The notes beneath the pieces are model-generated. The model saw only the letters and a list, made by a program, of their open reading frames with translations, made no database searches and was not told the origin of the DNA. From Diplodia intermedia (taxonomy: Eukaryota; Ascomycota; Dothideomycetes; Botryosphaeriales; Botryosphaeriaceae), in NCBI GenBank assembly GCA_021495925.1, contig JAKEKT010000009.1, positions 1-64,000 on the forward strand: DNA of 64,000 nucleotides, read 5' to 3'. The position numbers were made by a program, and so were the translations under genes. Positions 19,855-31,806 of this stretch are shown here, one piece after another. Within the stretch, counting starts at the first letter, position 1. Every line of letters starts with the position of its first letter.

Positions 19855-20651
19855 TGGAGGATAAAACTCGCTCTGTTTTCGTTTGCTAATGGACTAATTG
19901 GGCGGTCGGACTGGTCGGCATGGACAGGTGGCTATCAATACCCCTCTTCTCGGTAGCTCTGGGATTTTCCATTTAAATGATGATACCTCTTAGTTTTCTG
20001 CGGAGTTCATGGCCATCATTCACGAGCGCGTATTCCTACTACACTAGGAAATCGACGACGTAATAGAAAGGGATGCAAGTCACACACTCGCTTCGGTGGA
20101 TCCAGCGCCAATCAGGCCAGCTCATATGGAGATCCGTCATCCGTACACCGAGGGGTGGTGCTTGGAGCGGTCGGCGTGGCATCCGAGCATTGACCAACCG
20201 GCCGTCGGAGTGGTTGCCGAGGTGTCTTATCAGCGCCCTCGTTACCACCACCACCAAGGACCTCGCAACTCATCAATGAGCAGCTATGCCGGCGGACGCA
20301 GGAGTCTTTTCATAGGCAACAGCGGCTTGATAACTGTCCAACTTGATATTCTGGTGTGACTCAGTGGCCTTTACGCACCGCCGAGCAGAGAAGGGATAAT
20401 TTTCCAGAATCGGGATTAGGCTGGCGGATATCCTCACGTAATGGAGAGTCATGATAGGCGTAGCAGAAGACGTTCCAACTCTTTACTGCACCTTGAAGTC
20501 GCTTTTCGTGCTCCTTACGTCCCTTGTTGGCTCTACGGTTTTTTCAAGCTGCTCCGTCATCCTTTGATTCTCTCGGTTATCTGTCTGTCTTTCTCTGCCA
20601 ATAAACCGAAGACTCAGTCAAGCAGTGACAAGGTTCAGGTGTGAAGTCAAG
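19855..20651. other. Intergenic between annexin and amidotransferase
   Basis: About 800 bases with short frames only. No gene or RNA feature was recognised. Confidence 0.5.
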
Positions 20652-21789
20652 ATGGCCGTACCTCAAGCAATCAACATCGCACTGCTCGATGCCGACATTC
20701 CCGTTCCCGCTGTCCGCAGCACCCGTGGACTCTACAGCGACATCTTCAAAGAGCTGCTCGAATCAGCCTTGATCCGCCTCGCAAAAGCCAACCTCGTCAC
20801 GAGCAATCCACTCCCAAACGTCCAATTCGCCGCGTACGACATCGTGCGGGGGGACTACCCACCAGACCTTTCCTCCCTCAACGGCATCGTCATCAGCGGC
20901 GCAGCCGGTTCCGCCTACGACTCGGATCCGTAAGTTTCCAACGAAAACACACACAAACACGAACAGACGTCTAACGCAACGGAAATCCCCCAGCTGGATC
21001 GCCACCCTCAGCACCTGGCTCCGCCACGTCCACGCCGACCACCCGCACATCAAGATCTTCGGCTCCTGCTTCGGCCACCAGGTCCTCTGCTCCGCGCTGC
21101 TCTCCCCGGCCGACCCCGCCGCCGCCGTCCGCAAGAACCCGGCCGGCATGGAGCTCGGCATCCACGCCATCACGCTGTCGCCCGCCTTCCTGCGCGCCTT
21201 CCCCGTCGACGTGCTCGCGCTGCCGTCCGCGCCGGCTTCTTTTTCTTCTTCTTCTCCTTCTTCTTCTTCTTCCTCTTCGTCGAGGCACGATGGCAGCGAT
21301 GCCGATGCCAATGCCGCCGTGCAGATGAAACTCCAGTTCGTCCACTCCGACCACGTCATCTTGCCACCACCGACGACGACGAGAACAACCAACGACGACG
21401 ACGACGGCATCTGCCCGCCCCTCTTCCTGTCCATCGGCTCGACCCCGCGCTGCGCCGTGCAGGGCGTGTACGACGGCGACCGGGTGCTGTCGCTGCAGGG
21501 CCACTTCGAGTTCGACCGGGCGGTGAACGCGGCGACGATCGAGGTGCTGGGCGCCGCGTGGGCCGGGGACCCGCTGCTCGGCGCCGCGGAGGGCTGGTTC
21601 GAGGAGGCCATGGCGCGGGTGGGCGGCGGCGCGGACGATGCGGGGTGGGCGGCCGAGCTGGTGATGGCGTTTTTGATGGGGTTGGGAGGGGGCCAGAGGG
21701 GGGAGAGGGAGAGGGTGGTTGTGGGTGGGGCGGTGGTGGAGGGCGGGCTGTTGACGCCGCCGGAGGAGGAGGTGGTGGTGGCGGTGTGA
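20652..21789 (+). CDS. Class I glutamine amidotransferase-like protein
   Basis: Resembles the stand-alone GATase1 proteins of fungi (GMP-synthase glutaminase-like) that may hydrolyse glutamine or gamma-glutamyl amides. Exons 20652-20929 and 20994-21789 with a 64-nt intron give 357 residues. The strand opening is INIALLDADIP. GIVISGAAGSAYD is the oxyanion-side loop. KIFGSCFGHQ holds the nucleophilic cysteine, and LQGHFEFD supplies the His and Glu of the triad. Between Cys and His sits an unusual low-complexity insertion: a Ser run (21238-21276), then Thr/Asp repeats. After the triad a Gly/Glu/Val-rich tail ends in VVVAV. The in-frame GTG at 20625 is not needed as a start; the ATG at 20652 is. 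Confidence 0.8.
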
Positions 21790-23374
21790 TGTGATGGTGG
21801 TGGTGGCGGCATGTGGATCTGGTTCGTGGGTGTGCCGTTTATTTTTATTGTTTTTTGGGGGGTGCTGATGCGTGGCGTTTGGGTGGGTGTGCGGATTCTT
21901 GGTTCTGTGATGCGTTTACATGACTTCTCGAGGACAATGTGCACGACGTTTCTCTTGCTGCAACATACAATCTAGAGTGAGGATCAATGGAAATTTTGAG
22001 GCAAGTCACTCAGGTCAAAATGTGGGCAGTAGCATCACAGTGAAGAGAAAAAAAAGAGAAGGAATTCCAAAGCTCTGATTTGTGTGTGAAGCATTGTGAT
22101 GTATATGAAATTTGCGCCAAAAAATTGATTTTCTCCCTTCACGTCCTGTTCTTGGAGTTGCTGCCAGTCCATTGCCTTTTGAAGCTCATCAGGAGTGAGG
22201 TAGTGTTTGACTGAATTGGAGCTGTGGCAGGGTTGAGGTTGTGTGGCGAGATGTTGAAGGTGAAGTGGGTTGTATTTTTTTTATGAGAAGTGGGCGTTGC
22301 TGTAGGAGGTTAGTCAGAGCCAGTCAGAGTCTGAAGATCGAGTATGAGACCAACCGATTGCTTTGAGTGAGGTTTGTTGATATATGTTTTCAAGGTTGTT
22401 CGATGTGAGGATGGCCAAAATGAAAGAGGCTGAAGAGCAGGGCCGAGGGTTGAACGCGTTGAAGTCTCGTAGATTGGGTACTGTCGGTCGCGAATTGCGA
22501 GCGCTCCCAACCTCCTGCGAAAACAGTAGTACCACAGGCTCTTCTCAAGGGCCACTCACTTGGGAGGCCCCCGCTTGCAGCTCTCTTTGCTTGCGGTCAT
22601 TGGCTTAGATCAAGATCTTTTCGAGGAGTTGCGGGTAGTGTTTGGGTTGACGGCTTTTGAATCAAGCCAAAAGGCAAAAAGAGTTTGAGAGTGTTGTTGT
22701 TCCAAGCCTTAAGGTAAGAGGCAAGGAGTTTTTGGGAGCAAAGAAAAGGTCGGAGCAGAAGAGAGAGGGGAGGGGCATTTATATATGCGGACCCGAGGGC
22801 CGGGGTGCGCTCATCAACCGCGCCGACTGCGACGCTAAACCCTTCTTGTACAGGACAGCCTGGCTAGGCAACAGCAAAGGCAGCCCTGGGAGGTGAAGTG
22901 AAGTGTTTTGCTAGAAAGAAGCTAGGCCAAGTTGCAGGTGCGTGTCTCTCTTCGCCGGTGGCCCCACAACCAGTCAATTGACTTCACATGTCAGACACCT
23001 GAGCATCTGCGCCTGCTCTATCATACCGCCTTTTCATTAAGAATTAAGCTCAAGGCCACTCTGCGGGGCATGTTTGCATGCTCGGGAACTGATTACACAA
23101 GCCAGCAATGAGTGAAAAACGCTACCACTTCCTAATCGAAAATCCCCGCAAGCACCAATACCATGCCCCAATCCATTATTGAGAGCACCATAGATGCGAA
23201 AGGCTGACTGAAAGGTTGTTCCTCCTCTAGCCATCTCGAAAGCCATATTCTTCCCGTTTGTAAACCAGTCTCGCCCTGTTCCCAAACCACGCTGCAGGTT
23301 CTCAAGAGTAGTGAAGAGTACAACGACCATCTCAAGTCATCCAATCACCCAAATGCATCACCCCAAGGATACTT
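21790..23374. other. Intergenic, convergent 3' regions
   Basis: 1.6 kb between convergent genes. Purine-rich and T/G-rich stretches around 22040-22780 with A-runs; no gene was supported. Minus frames at 22310-22555 and 23037-23330 lack family features. Confidence 0.5.
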
Positions 23375-24640
23375 CTACCTCCTCTGGAAAGCACTCCTCT
23401 TCCCGCCAGACACGAACGGATCATCCGTGATCATTGCCTCGGTGAAGTTATCCATCTCCGACCGGTCGCTCGGGAATTGCGGTCCGCTAACCGCCGGCGG
23501 GATGAAGTTGCTGCGCTCGGCAGCGAGGCGAGCTGGCTGAGGAGGACGCAACAGATCACGGTGCGGATCAAAGAAGCCACCGACGTCTCCTTCGTAGCCG
23601 CCGCCGACGCCGCCCGCGACGAGCTCTTGGCGCCTGCGGTCACGGCCGGAGCGCATCGTGCTGCTCAGGCTTCCGCTGCCACTGCCGCTACCGGTGTATG
23701 GGTTGCTGTTACCCGGGCCGGTGTTGGACGTCGTGGCCGTCGTCGGCGGGCCCATGGTATTGGTGTCGGAGGCGAGGATGACGTCCGTGTCGTTGTCCAC
23801 GTCGCTGGACTGCAGGCGGTAACGGCGGTAGCGGGCGTAGCTCTCGTTTACGTGGGGATTCATGTCGTGAAGCGGCGGGGACTTCTTCTCGTTGCTATTG
23901 TAGCTGTTGCTGCTGTCGCCGCTGTCGCCCGGCAGCTCGGGGCTGAGCTCGTACGGGTTGCCGCGACGCTGGTTCCTGTCGCGCTGTTGCCTGCGGTCAA
24001 GGGCTTCGAGGAGGGAGCGTTCGTTCTCTTCGCGGCGGTCGCGGTCGCGGCGTTCCTTGTCGCGGCGGTCTTTCTCGCGGTGGTCTTGGTCGACGCGGTG
24101 CTGGGTGAAGGCGTCGTTGAAGGTGTTCTCCCGCGTCATGGGCGCGACGGTCTCCCAATCTTCTGCGTCTTCCACGTAAGTGTGCGGGGGAAGGTCTGGG
24201 AGGCTTTTGTCAAAGCGCATACGAGGCTGTTGGGGGGTGCGCTGAGCGCCGGCACCTGGGAAAGTAGTGGCTTCTGACTTCGGCGACGGATGAAAAACGC
24301 CTGGCCAGTACATCTCTGGCATGTTTGACGCGGTTGTAGTAGAGCGCTGACCGCGCGACTCGATTCTCTCGAGCTCAAGATCTTCGAGCTCAACGGGCGT
24401 CTTCATGCGGCTCATGCCAGAACGGCGGTTGCGATTGAGGTAGTAGATGGCCACTCCGAGGAAGAAGATCGAGAGTGGCACGAAGACCATGATGAATACT
24501 GCCCAGCGAGGCACAGCAACCTCGTCGTCTACATTGTAGCGCTTGGCCTGGAGGTTAAGCATGGCGACAGAACTGTATGCCTCGGGTTCGCAGTAGCTAC
24601 GAACGCCATGGCTTTGGATTGAAGGACGTATGGGAGGCAT
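23375..24640 (-). CDS. Single-pass membrane protein, function unknown
   Basis: Unspliced gene of 421 residues. One transmembrane helix at about residues 46-68 (WAVFIMVFVPLSIFFLGVAIYYL) is followed by the basic stop-transfer NRNRRSG. The long tail is therefore probably cytosolic. It is acidic and then strongly charged (DQDHREKDRRDKERRDRDRR, a likely single alpha-helix at about residues 185-225), then Ser/Asn/Gly-rich, ending in FTEAMITDDPFVSGGKRSAFQRR. Similar short-ectodomain, charged-tail proteins are common hypothetical proteins of moulds. Translation could instead start at the second Met (residue 27), which still precedes the helix. I do not recognise a named family. Confidence 0.7.
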   Translation of the reverse strand: MPPIRPSIQSHGVRSYCEPEAYSSVAMLNLQAKRYNVDDEVAVPRWAVFIMVFVPLSIFFLGVAIYYLNRNRRSGMSRMKTPVELEDLELERIESRGQRSTTTASNMPEMYWPGVFHPSPKSEATTFPGAGAQRTPQQPRMRFDKSLPDLPPHTYVEDAEDWETVAPMTRENTFNDAFTQHRVDQDHREKDRRDKERRDRDRREENERSLLEALDRRQQRDRNQRRGNPYELSPELPGDSGDSSNSYNSNEKKSPPLHDMNPHVNESYARYRRYRLQSSDVDNDTDVILASDTNTMGPPTTATTSNTGPGNSNPYTGSGSGSGSLSSTMRSGRDRRRQELVAGGVGGGYEGDVGGFFDPHRDLLRPPQPARLAAERSNFIPPAVSGPQFPSDRSEMDNFTEAMITDDPFVSGGKRSAFQRR

Positions 24641-25067
24641 GGCGAAACGGGCGCGTCAAAAGTTGGCAGAGTTGAAGGAAATCCAGTTGCTTGTGTGGCG
24701 GCGGGTCGGGTGCGCTGGGGTGACGGCGGACGCGCCTGGTAATGACTTCGTGACTCGAGCGTAAGGTGTGCCCCCGCCCGTCACCTTGGCTTGGAGCGGC
24801 CTGATAACCAGCTAGTTCTCGCAAACGCAGTTCTTTATCCCCACAGCGGATTCATATGGCGAGAGAAGGAAACATCTCGAAGTGTGCATCAGCATACAAA
24901 CAACTCATCTCAAGCAACAGCGGCATTTTGCCTCGGATAGACCAGACTGTTCGACGCTTCACCACCAGAGGATTCAAAATGAAGCAAACAAGGATCTTTG
25001 GAAATTCATGGATACGAAGACACTTGCAAGAAGAAAAAAAAACCCGCTCCAGATGCAGCTACCCCGC
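24641..25067. other. Intergenic between two minus-strand genes
   Basis: 427 bases holding the promoter side of the single-pass membrane gene and the 3' side of the potassium channel gene. No other feature seen. Confidence 0.5.
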
Positions 25068-27278
25068 TCATTCAGAGTTCCCAGCACTGCCGCTTGACTT
25101 CCTTTTCCTTAGATCGGCCATTGAGATTGGTGGCGGCTCCATCCTCTCCTTTGCATTTGATGACTTCAACGTCTTCAGCTCATGCTCGAGCACCGTGGAT
25201 AGCCTCTCCAAAATCCACTCGGCTTCCGACTTGGATCCCATGAGCGGGCTCCTGGTACCCAGCCAACTCCACGCATACACTTGCTCACCGTCAAACCGGA
25301 TTGTGCCTGCGCCGGCGCCGAGATCAGCTTTGTGATTCTTGTTCCTTTCTGGTATCGTGGGTGGCTTGCGATGCCCGCCTGGATTGGCCTCGTCTTGGCC
25401 GACAAGCTTCAAGTAGTACGCCCACTCCTGGTAGGAATATTGCTTGGGCGGAGATGCATTGAGATCTTTCATAACTTTCCTTGTCTCCTTTGCGAGAACA
25501 AAATGATAGAAGTGGATGTCGCGAGCAAGAGGGTCTTCTCTTTCTTCTGCCTCTTCTGCTTCTGCGAGCTCTTCCTCCTCAAGGTGCTCCATCAACCGAT
25601 TGATGGCTGCCGATTCTATCCTCTCTCTCATGCCCGCCCGGTCTCTCCCCTGCTGCTCGTTGCCATCGTGAGGTAGGAAACCGGGAGGTTTTTCGAACTC
25701 TGGAAGGCTGCTGTCCCTCTTGAACAGGTTGTTATCTCGTAGCTTGGCTAGATTGGATGTCAAAGTGGCTCGGAAGCCACTCTCCTGAGGGAGCACTGTC
25801 AAGCTCCCAAGCCATATGGTGAACTCGCTGAAACCTTTTACCACGGTGTCTCCCATATTGGAAATGAGGATGGTCAGTGTCGGAACAGCGATGATGGACC
25901 AAACAACAAAGAAAGGCTTCCCGGAATTGCTCTTGGGGCAATAGTCGCCGTATCCGATTGTGAGGAGCGAGGTGTATGAAAAATAAAGCGCCTGGAAATA
26001 CGTCCAGCCCTGATGGGATCCCTCTGAAGCTTTGAATACCACTGCGCCTATGAACCATAGAATGCAAGTAGCGGCAATGGAAAGTCCAAGCGCTGTGTAT
26101 CTCCGGTTCCGTTCAGCAGACTTCTGGATGTGACGCATGACATGGAACTCTTGTTCTCGTCTCTCAACCTCAGAGAGTCCTTCGGACGAGAAGTGTATCT
26201 TCTGGAACATTCCAATCCTGACTGTAAGCTTGCTTGGGTCCAGGTTTCTCAAGACCTTCTCTCGTTTGATTTCTGTCATTCTTGCCTCCATTTTGGCCTT
26301 TCCTCTTTCGAGGACGAGAGATCGGATGGAGCCGACCACCAGACCGACCATGAGGATCCCACCGATGGCGAACGGAAACAAGAGAGATCTTCCAAGATGC
26401 GTCTTCGGGGGAAAGTCCGAGCCAAGCCCCACGGTCAGCAGGGTGTAGTCTGCCCAATACACGCCGTCCAAGAACTTCCATCCTTCAACGTAGCTGAACA
26501 CCAAACCACCAAGTAGCAGGTAAACGGTGAAGCTGATGGTCTGCAGCATCAGTGTACGCTGGCTGATGGTGAGGCGGAACTCTGTCTTGTAGTGTCCTTT
26601 CCACGCGCCGTAGACGGTCAGCACCATGAGCATCGAAATAATGGCATACAATGATGCAGCAATGATTGCATAGTAGAAGGCCTGGGAAAGTGCGTGGGCG
26701 TTTCCTGGCGGTATGCGGAAGTATGAAGATGAAGCAACGGCGACAAGGGCTATGAGCAAGGTTGCGGCGAGAGCAAATCCTCCGATGGTAATAGGCTGTG
26801 CGACGTTGAATTTGAGACGGCGAGCCATGTTCAGAAGCAGGGCCAGATTAGCCGTTAGAGCGCAGACCAGAGAGACGGCGTTCACGGCGATCAGCCTGCA
26901 TGAGGGTAAGTCACTGACGGGAACCACACACCACGACGGATCTCTTCTCACCATGAGGGATCCTGCACTGGCTCCCCAACGGTCTCGTCCATGCCGGGCG
27001 GGATGTAGACCCTCCATTTCTCAACCAAGGCGCAAATGGAGAAGGCGTTGGCAAGAGGGCCAAAGGTTCCGGCGATGAGCGGGCAGGCTGTGGATGCAAA
27101 CCACCATCGACTACCCAAGCTGTTAGGAGCAGCGGTTCGTACACGCGATGGGAGCCCACCTTGGATCAAGAAAGTCCTGCTCTTCCTCCTCCCGTTTCTT
27201 CTCGGCGCTATCGTAGGGGTTTTGCTCCAAGTCCTGGGCGGCATTGCTGATAGGCTCGTCAACGCCGGGGTCGTTCAT
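25068..27278 (-). CDS. TOK1-like outward-rectifier potassium channel
   Basis: Plasma-membrane K+ channel of the fungal eight-helix, two-pore-domain type. Exons on the minus strand are 27160-27278, 26952-27119 and 25068-26895, giving 704 residues. Eight hydrophobic segments can be traced. The two selectivity filters are TVGLGSDF (about residues 250-257) and TIGYGDY (about 408-414), each after an aromatic pore helix (GVYWADYTLL, ALYFSYTSLL). This 6TM+P then 2TM+P layout is diagnostic of TOK channels. The long cytosolic tail has an acidic stretch (HLEEEELAEAEEAEERED) followed by a helix that is about 200 residues before the end. Intron 1 is only 40 nt and intron 2 is 56 nt; both keep the frame and join hydrophobic segment 1 smoothly (VQDPS-W-LIAVNAV). 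The ATG at 27278 has context CAATGA. Confidence 0.9.
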
Positions 27279-28849
27279 TGCGGCGGGCGAAAGGCGTCGG
27301 GGTGCGATGTCGAGGGCGAGGCCATGGCAGCAAAGGGGATAGATAACGAGAAAGTGCTGGGTCAGGATGCGGTGTGGCTTTGTCCGCGTGAGAGCTGGCG
27401 CGGCGGCGGCAGACGCGTTTGACCCTAGGCCTGTCGCGCGTGAGCGATGACGTTGGCCGGGCGGGCCAGTCCCCGCGCCCCGGCTGCATTCCCCCACGCC
27501 TTGGCTGTCTGGGCCAAAACCTTCTCTGGACTTCACCAGCAGTAGCCATCGTCTGCATCGCCGTTTCCGCACTGCAAACCGGCTTTACAGCGATGGACAG
27601 GACTCATTTACCCTCAGGAGGAGCATCGCACCTACAAGTCTGGTTGGCGAAAACAAAAGAAAACCGGATTTCTTGCCAACCCTTTAATGAGCCGAGCCCA
27701 GCTCCACCTAGCTGAGGATCCTGAGGAACAATGTTTGACGTATACTTGGCGCTAGGCTCATTATTCTCATTTTCCTGCAAACCTGTTCCACCACTGTTGA
27801 TTTTGTTTGGTTTGGAAAGACCAAGTGCTGACACTGTCCATCTTAGCGTGGATACGTTGATCACGAAGCGTTAATCATCCTTACACCTACTAGACGTGTG
27901 TGTGCATCTATAATCTACTGCAAGATGCTTTGCGGGGGTTTTTCTTTCTTTCTTTCTTTTTTTTTTTTGGAAAAAATTGACTTTCCATCTGAATGTTTCG
28001 CGAGCCTTCAACACCAACAGCATGCTGAGAGCGCGGCGATACAATGATGGACGTACACTACCGCATCACTCGTCTGGCTTGCACAGTATTCTTGCCCTAG
28101 TCAGAATGGGCATTGTCTATACCTTCAAAGGCGTCGTCTTGTCCGGTTCTGTATCGCCCCAATCTGCCTGGTAGCGGCGAGGCACTCTTGCAGCACCACT
28201 CGGCGTTGCCCGTCACCACTGGCGGATGTGAACCACAAGACTAGCTTCGCAGTGCCTCCGGCAACCACTTGATGTAGGTGAAGCAATCGCGGGATATGCG
28301 TGCTCAGATGTAATGAGGTACAGTGCAGTGCCGCTTCAGGTCTACAGCACAGCGTAACATGTGCATTTCGCTGGGGTCAATGGACTGCTGCCTCGAACTT
28401 CACCGTGGCTGCTGCCGCGGGCGATCGGTGCGCTGTCTGTCATGAGCTCTGTCGTGCCTGCCTTCTTGGATGATCGCGGCGCGTGGTCGCCTGGCGTGCC
28501 TTCCTAAGACGAGCCGTCGAGCGCGCATAAGACACCCGTCTCTTCTTCCGAAACACAGACTTTTCCTCTTCTTCACCAACCTCTTTCGCCGCGGCTCTGA
28601 TCTCTTTAAGAGCTTCCTGCAGCTCAACGATCTTACCTTCGTGCACGACAACTCTGCTGCCGTCCTCTACAACGTCAGCGCCTCCAAGCAGGCTCATCGC
28701 GTAAGTCTTCCCTTCGTAACTGCACTCGATGCGTCATGTTTCACCCCATGTCCGGTAGCTCACCTACCTCTGAGCTCTCTTGTCTGGCGGTTGTCACCGC
28801 TCGTGCTTGAATCATGCCCGCCGCTGACAATACTTCCATTCCAGCCAAC
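27279..28849. promoter_or_regulatory. Divergent region between K+ channel and helicase
   Basis: 1.57 kb between divergent genes. It includes a pyrimidine repeat of TTTC units running into poly-T at 27939-27968, and the CT-rich 5'UTR of the helicase (about 28530-28700) with its 5'UTR intron. A minus-strand frame at 28440-28697 is Glu/Lys/Arg-rich because it mirrors the CT-rich leader. Confidence 0.5.
28701..28844 (+). other. Predicted 5'UTR intron of the helicase gene
   Basis: GTAAGT donor at 28701. The 3' end has GCTGAC as a likely branch site and TTCCATTCCAG as acceptor, ending at 28844, six bases before the chosen ATG (28850). The intron contains another ATG at 28814 in frame with the coding region. 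Retention would add 12 residues to the protein. Confidence 0.55.
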
Positions 28850-30899
28850 ATGTCTGCGCCTGACACCAATTTCGACACCACCGAGATGGCCGCTGCTCTG
28901 AGTGGCGCTGGAAGTGACGCCGGCAGCGACGCCGGCAGCAACGCCAGCAGCGATGCCAAGCCCGTTGTCGTCGAGCCTCCGCCTACCGTCCCGATCGAGG
29001 GAGCTGCTGACCGCGCTCGCGAGCACGGTTTCGTTGCCCCGGTTGCCTACGACTATGACAACTACAATGTGAACACCAAGGAAGAGCGCGAGGCGGCCAC
29101 AGCTGAGGGTCGTTACATTGAGCCTGGTTGGGCTGCTACTGCCGCCCGCTACGAATGGGACGACGATTTCGGTGAAGTCGGCCCTGCGGACGCCAAGCTT
29201 GAGGAGGACCTCTTCCTCCATGAAAACGTCATGCGCAAGGGCAATGCCTTTTCGGTTCTCGAGTACAAGATCCACCAGGAGGGCCCTATTCAGATCGCTC
29301 CTGTCCGCAAGGTATGTTACTGTCTGTGGTCTCTCTTCTGGGTAGTTGCTCATGTTCGCGCCGTAGTTCGAGGATGCTGGTCTGCACCCTGTCATGCTCG
29401 ACAACGTTACGCGTCTTTGCCAGTACGACATGACGACGCCTATTCAGGCTTACGTTATCCCTGCCGTTCTTCAGGGCCATGATGTTGTCGGCGTTGCTCA
29501 GACTGGTAAGCTACCTTCCCTCCTCCATCGAGCCAACAACTTACGCCTCGTAGGTTCTGGCAAGACTGCGGCGTATCTGATCCCTATCTTGTCTCGTTTG
29601 ATGGGAAAGGCTAAGAAACTGGCTGCTCCCCGGCCCAACTTGAAGGTTTACAACCCGGACACTGACCGTGTTCGTGCTGAGCCGCTCGTCCTGGTGATCT
29701 GCCCTGCTCGTGAGCTTGCCGCCCAGATCTTCGATGAGGCTCGCCGCCTGTGCTATCGCACTCAATTGAGGCCTTGCGTCATCTACGGTGGTGGTCCTCC
29801 GGTCCACCAGCGCATGGAGCTCGAGAAGGGCTGTGACGTCCTCATTGCCACCCCTGGTCGCCTCTGCGACTTCATGGACAAGCCCTCTCTTCTGTCCCTG
29901 AACCGAATCAAGTACACCGTCATTGATGAGGCTGACGAGATGCTCGACGATGACTGGGAGATGGAGCTGAAGAAGATTCTGAATGGTGGTGGTCAGTTTT
30001 CCTCCTGCTCATCCTTGGTATTCTTTCCGCTAATATCCCCTCAGACAACAACGAGGATGCCGACCATGCCTACCTCATGTTCTCGGCGACCTTCCCAAAG
30101 GAAGCCCGTGCTCTCGCTCGTCAATACCTTGCCGAGGACTACATTCGCGTTCGTGTCGGCCGTGCTGGTTCCACCCACAACAACATTTCTCAGAAGATCG
30201 TTTGGGTTGAGGACTCTGCGAAGGACAAGGCTCTCCACGATCTGCTTTTCTCTATGCCTCCTGGTCGCAGCATCGTCTTCGTCAACTCCAAGAGGAAGGC
30301 TGACTTGGTTGATGACTTCCTCTTCAATCGTGGCCTTCCTTCCACTTCCATTCACTCGGACCGTACTCAACGCGAGCGTGAAGATGCCCTGTAAGTTCGC
30401 CATAACTCCTTGGTGATAAAGTGTGCCACTGACGGGCAATAGGCGTGCTTTCAAGTGCGGCAGTGCGCCTATCCTCGTTGCTACAGGTGTCACCGCTCGT
30501 GGACTTGATGTCAAGAATGTCATGCACGTCATCAACTACGACCTTCCGTCCACTCAGTATGGCGGTATCCGTGAGTACGTCCATCGCATCGGCCGTACCG
30601 CTCGTATTGGCAACGAAGGCCTGGCTACGTCGTTCTACAACGAGAGGAATGAGGACCTTGCCGACGACCTTGTCAAGATCCTCATGGAGCGCCAGCAGGA
30701 GGTCCCCGACTTCCTCCAGGACAGCGCCCCTGCTGAAGGCGAGCCTCTTGACTTTGACGACGACACTGACCACGAGGAGGAGGAAGCTGCCGCGGCTGCT
30801 TTCAACAACCCCGGTGCTGGTGCGTCTGACGCTGGTGACGGTGGTTTCCAGCCCGCGGAGACTACTGGTCAGGCCGATGATGGTGCTGCTGGCTGGTAA
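28850..30899 (+). CDS. DEAD-box ATP-dependent RNA helicase, Ded1/Vasa-like
   Basis: RNA helicase of 613 residues from five exons: 28850-29311, 29367-29505, 29554-29991, 30045-30390 and 30443-30899 (introns 48-55 nt). The motifs appear in order: upstream F of FEDAGL, Q motif TTPIQAYVIP, motif I AQTGSGKT (rebuilt across intron 2), Ia variant PARELA (usual PTRELA), Ib TPGRL, II DEAD, III SAT, IV SIVFVN, V ATGVTARGLDV, VI HRIGRTAR (usual HRIGRTGR). The head is acidic with SDAGSDAGSNASSD-like repeats and lacks the RGG tract of canonical Ded1. The tail is acidic and ends GAAGW. From memory, the RTAR and ATGVxARG forms also occur in a Pezizomycotina-specific Ded1/Vasa-like clade, so they are probably family traits and not damage. 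Confidence 0.9.
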
Positions 30900-31806
30900 G
30901 GGTCTGCACAGGTGCGCAGGGTCTTCATGCTGGCACAGGCACTTCACTACATTTGCTTAGCACTTTCCCACTGGCCTGGATGGAGGGTTTATGGGGTCGT
31001 TGATGGCACCTCAAATCCTTTCGCAAACCATCAACGGCCCCGTTCGGAATGGGTGGGTGGACATCTGGGCCAATGGTGGGTTTCTACTTGATTTCCTAGT
31101 CTTCACCATCAGTGACGCAAAAACTTGGCGGACGAAGATGATCTTCTGGCTACCGGGAAGGATCTCCAAGTAGTGAGTTATGGTGAAGATCAATTGAGTA
31201 GTAAAGTAGCGAATTCGAATTACGTTTTCGCTGTTTCCTGCACCGTCGTGACTGGATTTGAACGAATTTCACCAAGTTTGCAGATGGGCAAGTTTGTAAT
31301 CATTGGATATCTATTTACTCATTTGTACGGCCGTTGAATCCCAGCCCATGCATACATACATTCCAATGCACACTTGGCCTCGAAGGGCTCAGGCGCTATT
31401 AAGACTAATTCCCGGCTAATCGATATTACAGCCCTCCAGGCGTGGAACCGTCTTCAGTTCACTCTTTCATACCAAATCCCTCAACTTCCGCATCAAACGT
31501 CTCATGAGCAATCGTTCCATCCATCCATCTCATCCATCAATTCGTATGCACAGCGGCTATTCTTTTTCCCATCATCTTGCGTGTACTGTTCGTTTCGGAC
31601 ATGTCTAAAGCGAAAAAAAAATTACAAAGAAGAAAAAAAATAAAGTTTGCTTTGAGCAAAAAAGGGTATATGTCGCGCGCACGCAAGCAATCAATCTTTT
31701 TCTTTTCGGGTCGAAATGAATCAAGAAAAAAAAACACGCACGCTAAAGACACAAAAAGAAGAAGGTGAAGGAAACGATGATGAAGGAAGCGCCAACAAGA
31801 AATCAA
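30900..31806. other. Intergenic, convergent 3' regions
   Basis: 900 bases between the helicase and the DUF3433 gene. AT-rich from about 31560, with several A-runs and T-runs (31600-31770). No gene seen. Confidence 0.5.

Noticed and set aside
22780..22880. GC-rich stretch resembling a tRNA-like fold
   Set aside because: I could not form an acceptor stem, T-loop GTTCRA and anticodon arm together.
23477..24277. Plus-strand frame of 266 codons
   Set aside because: Antisense to the single-pass membrane protein gene; Ala/Val-rich GC shadow.
28440..28697. Minus-strand 85-residue Glu/Lys-rich frame
   Set aside because: It looks helical only because it is the reverse complement of the CT-rich helicase leader; no upstream promoter or further exons.
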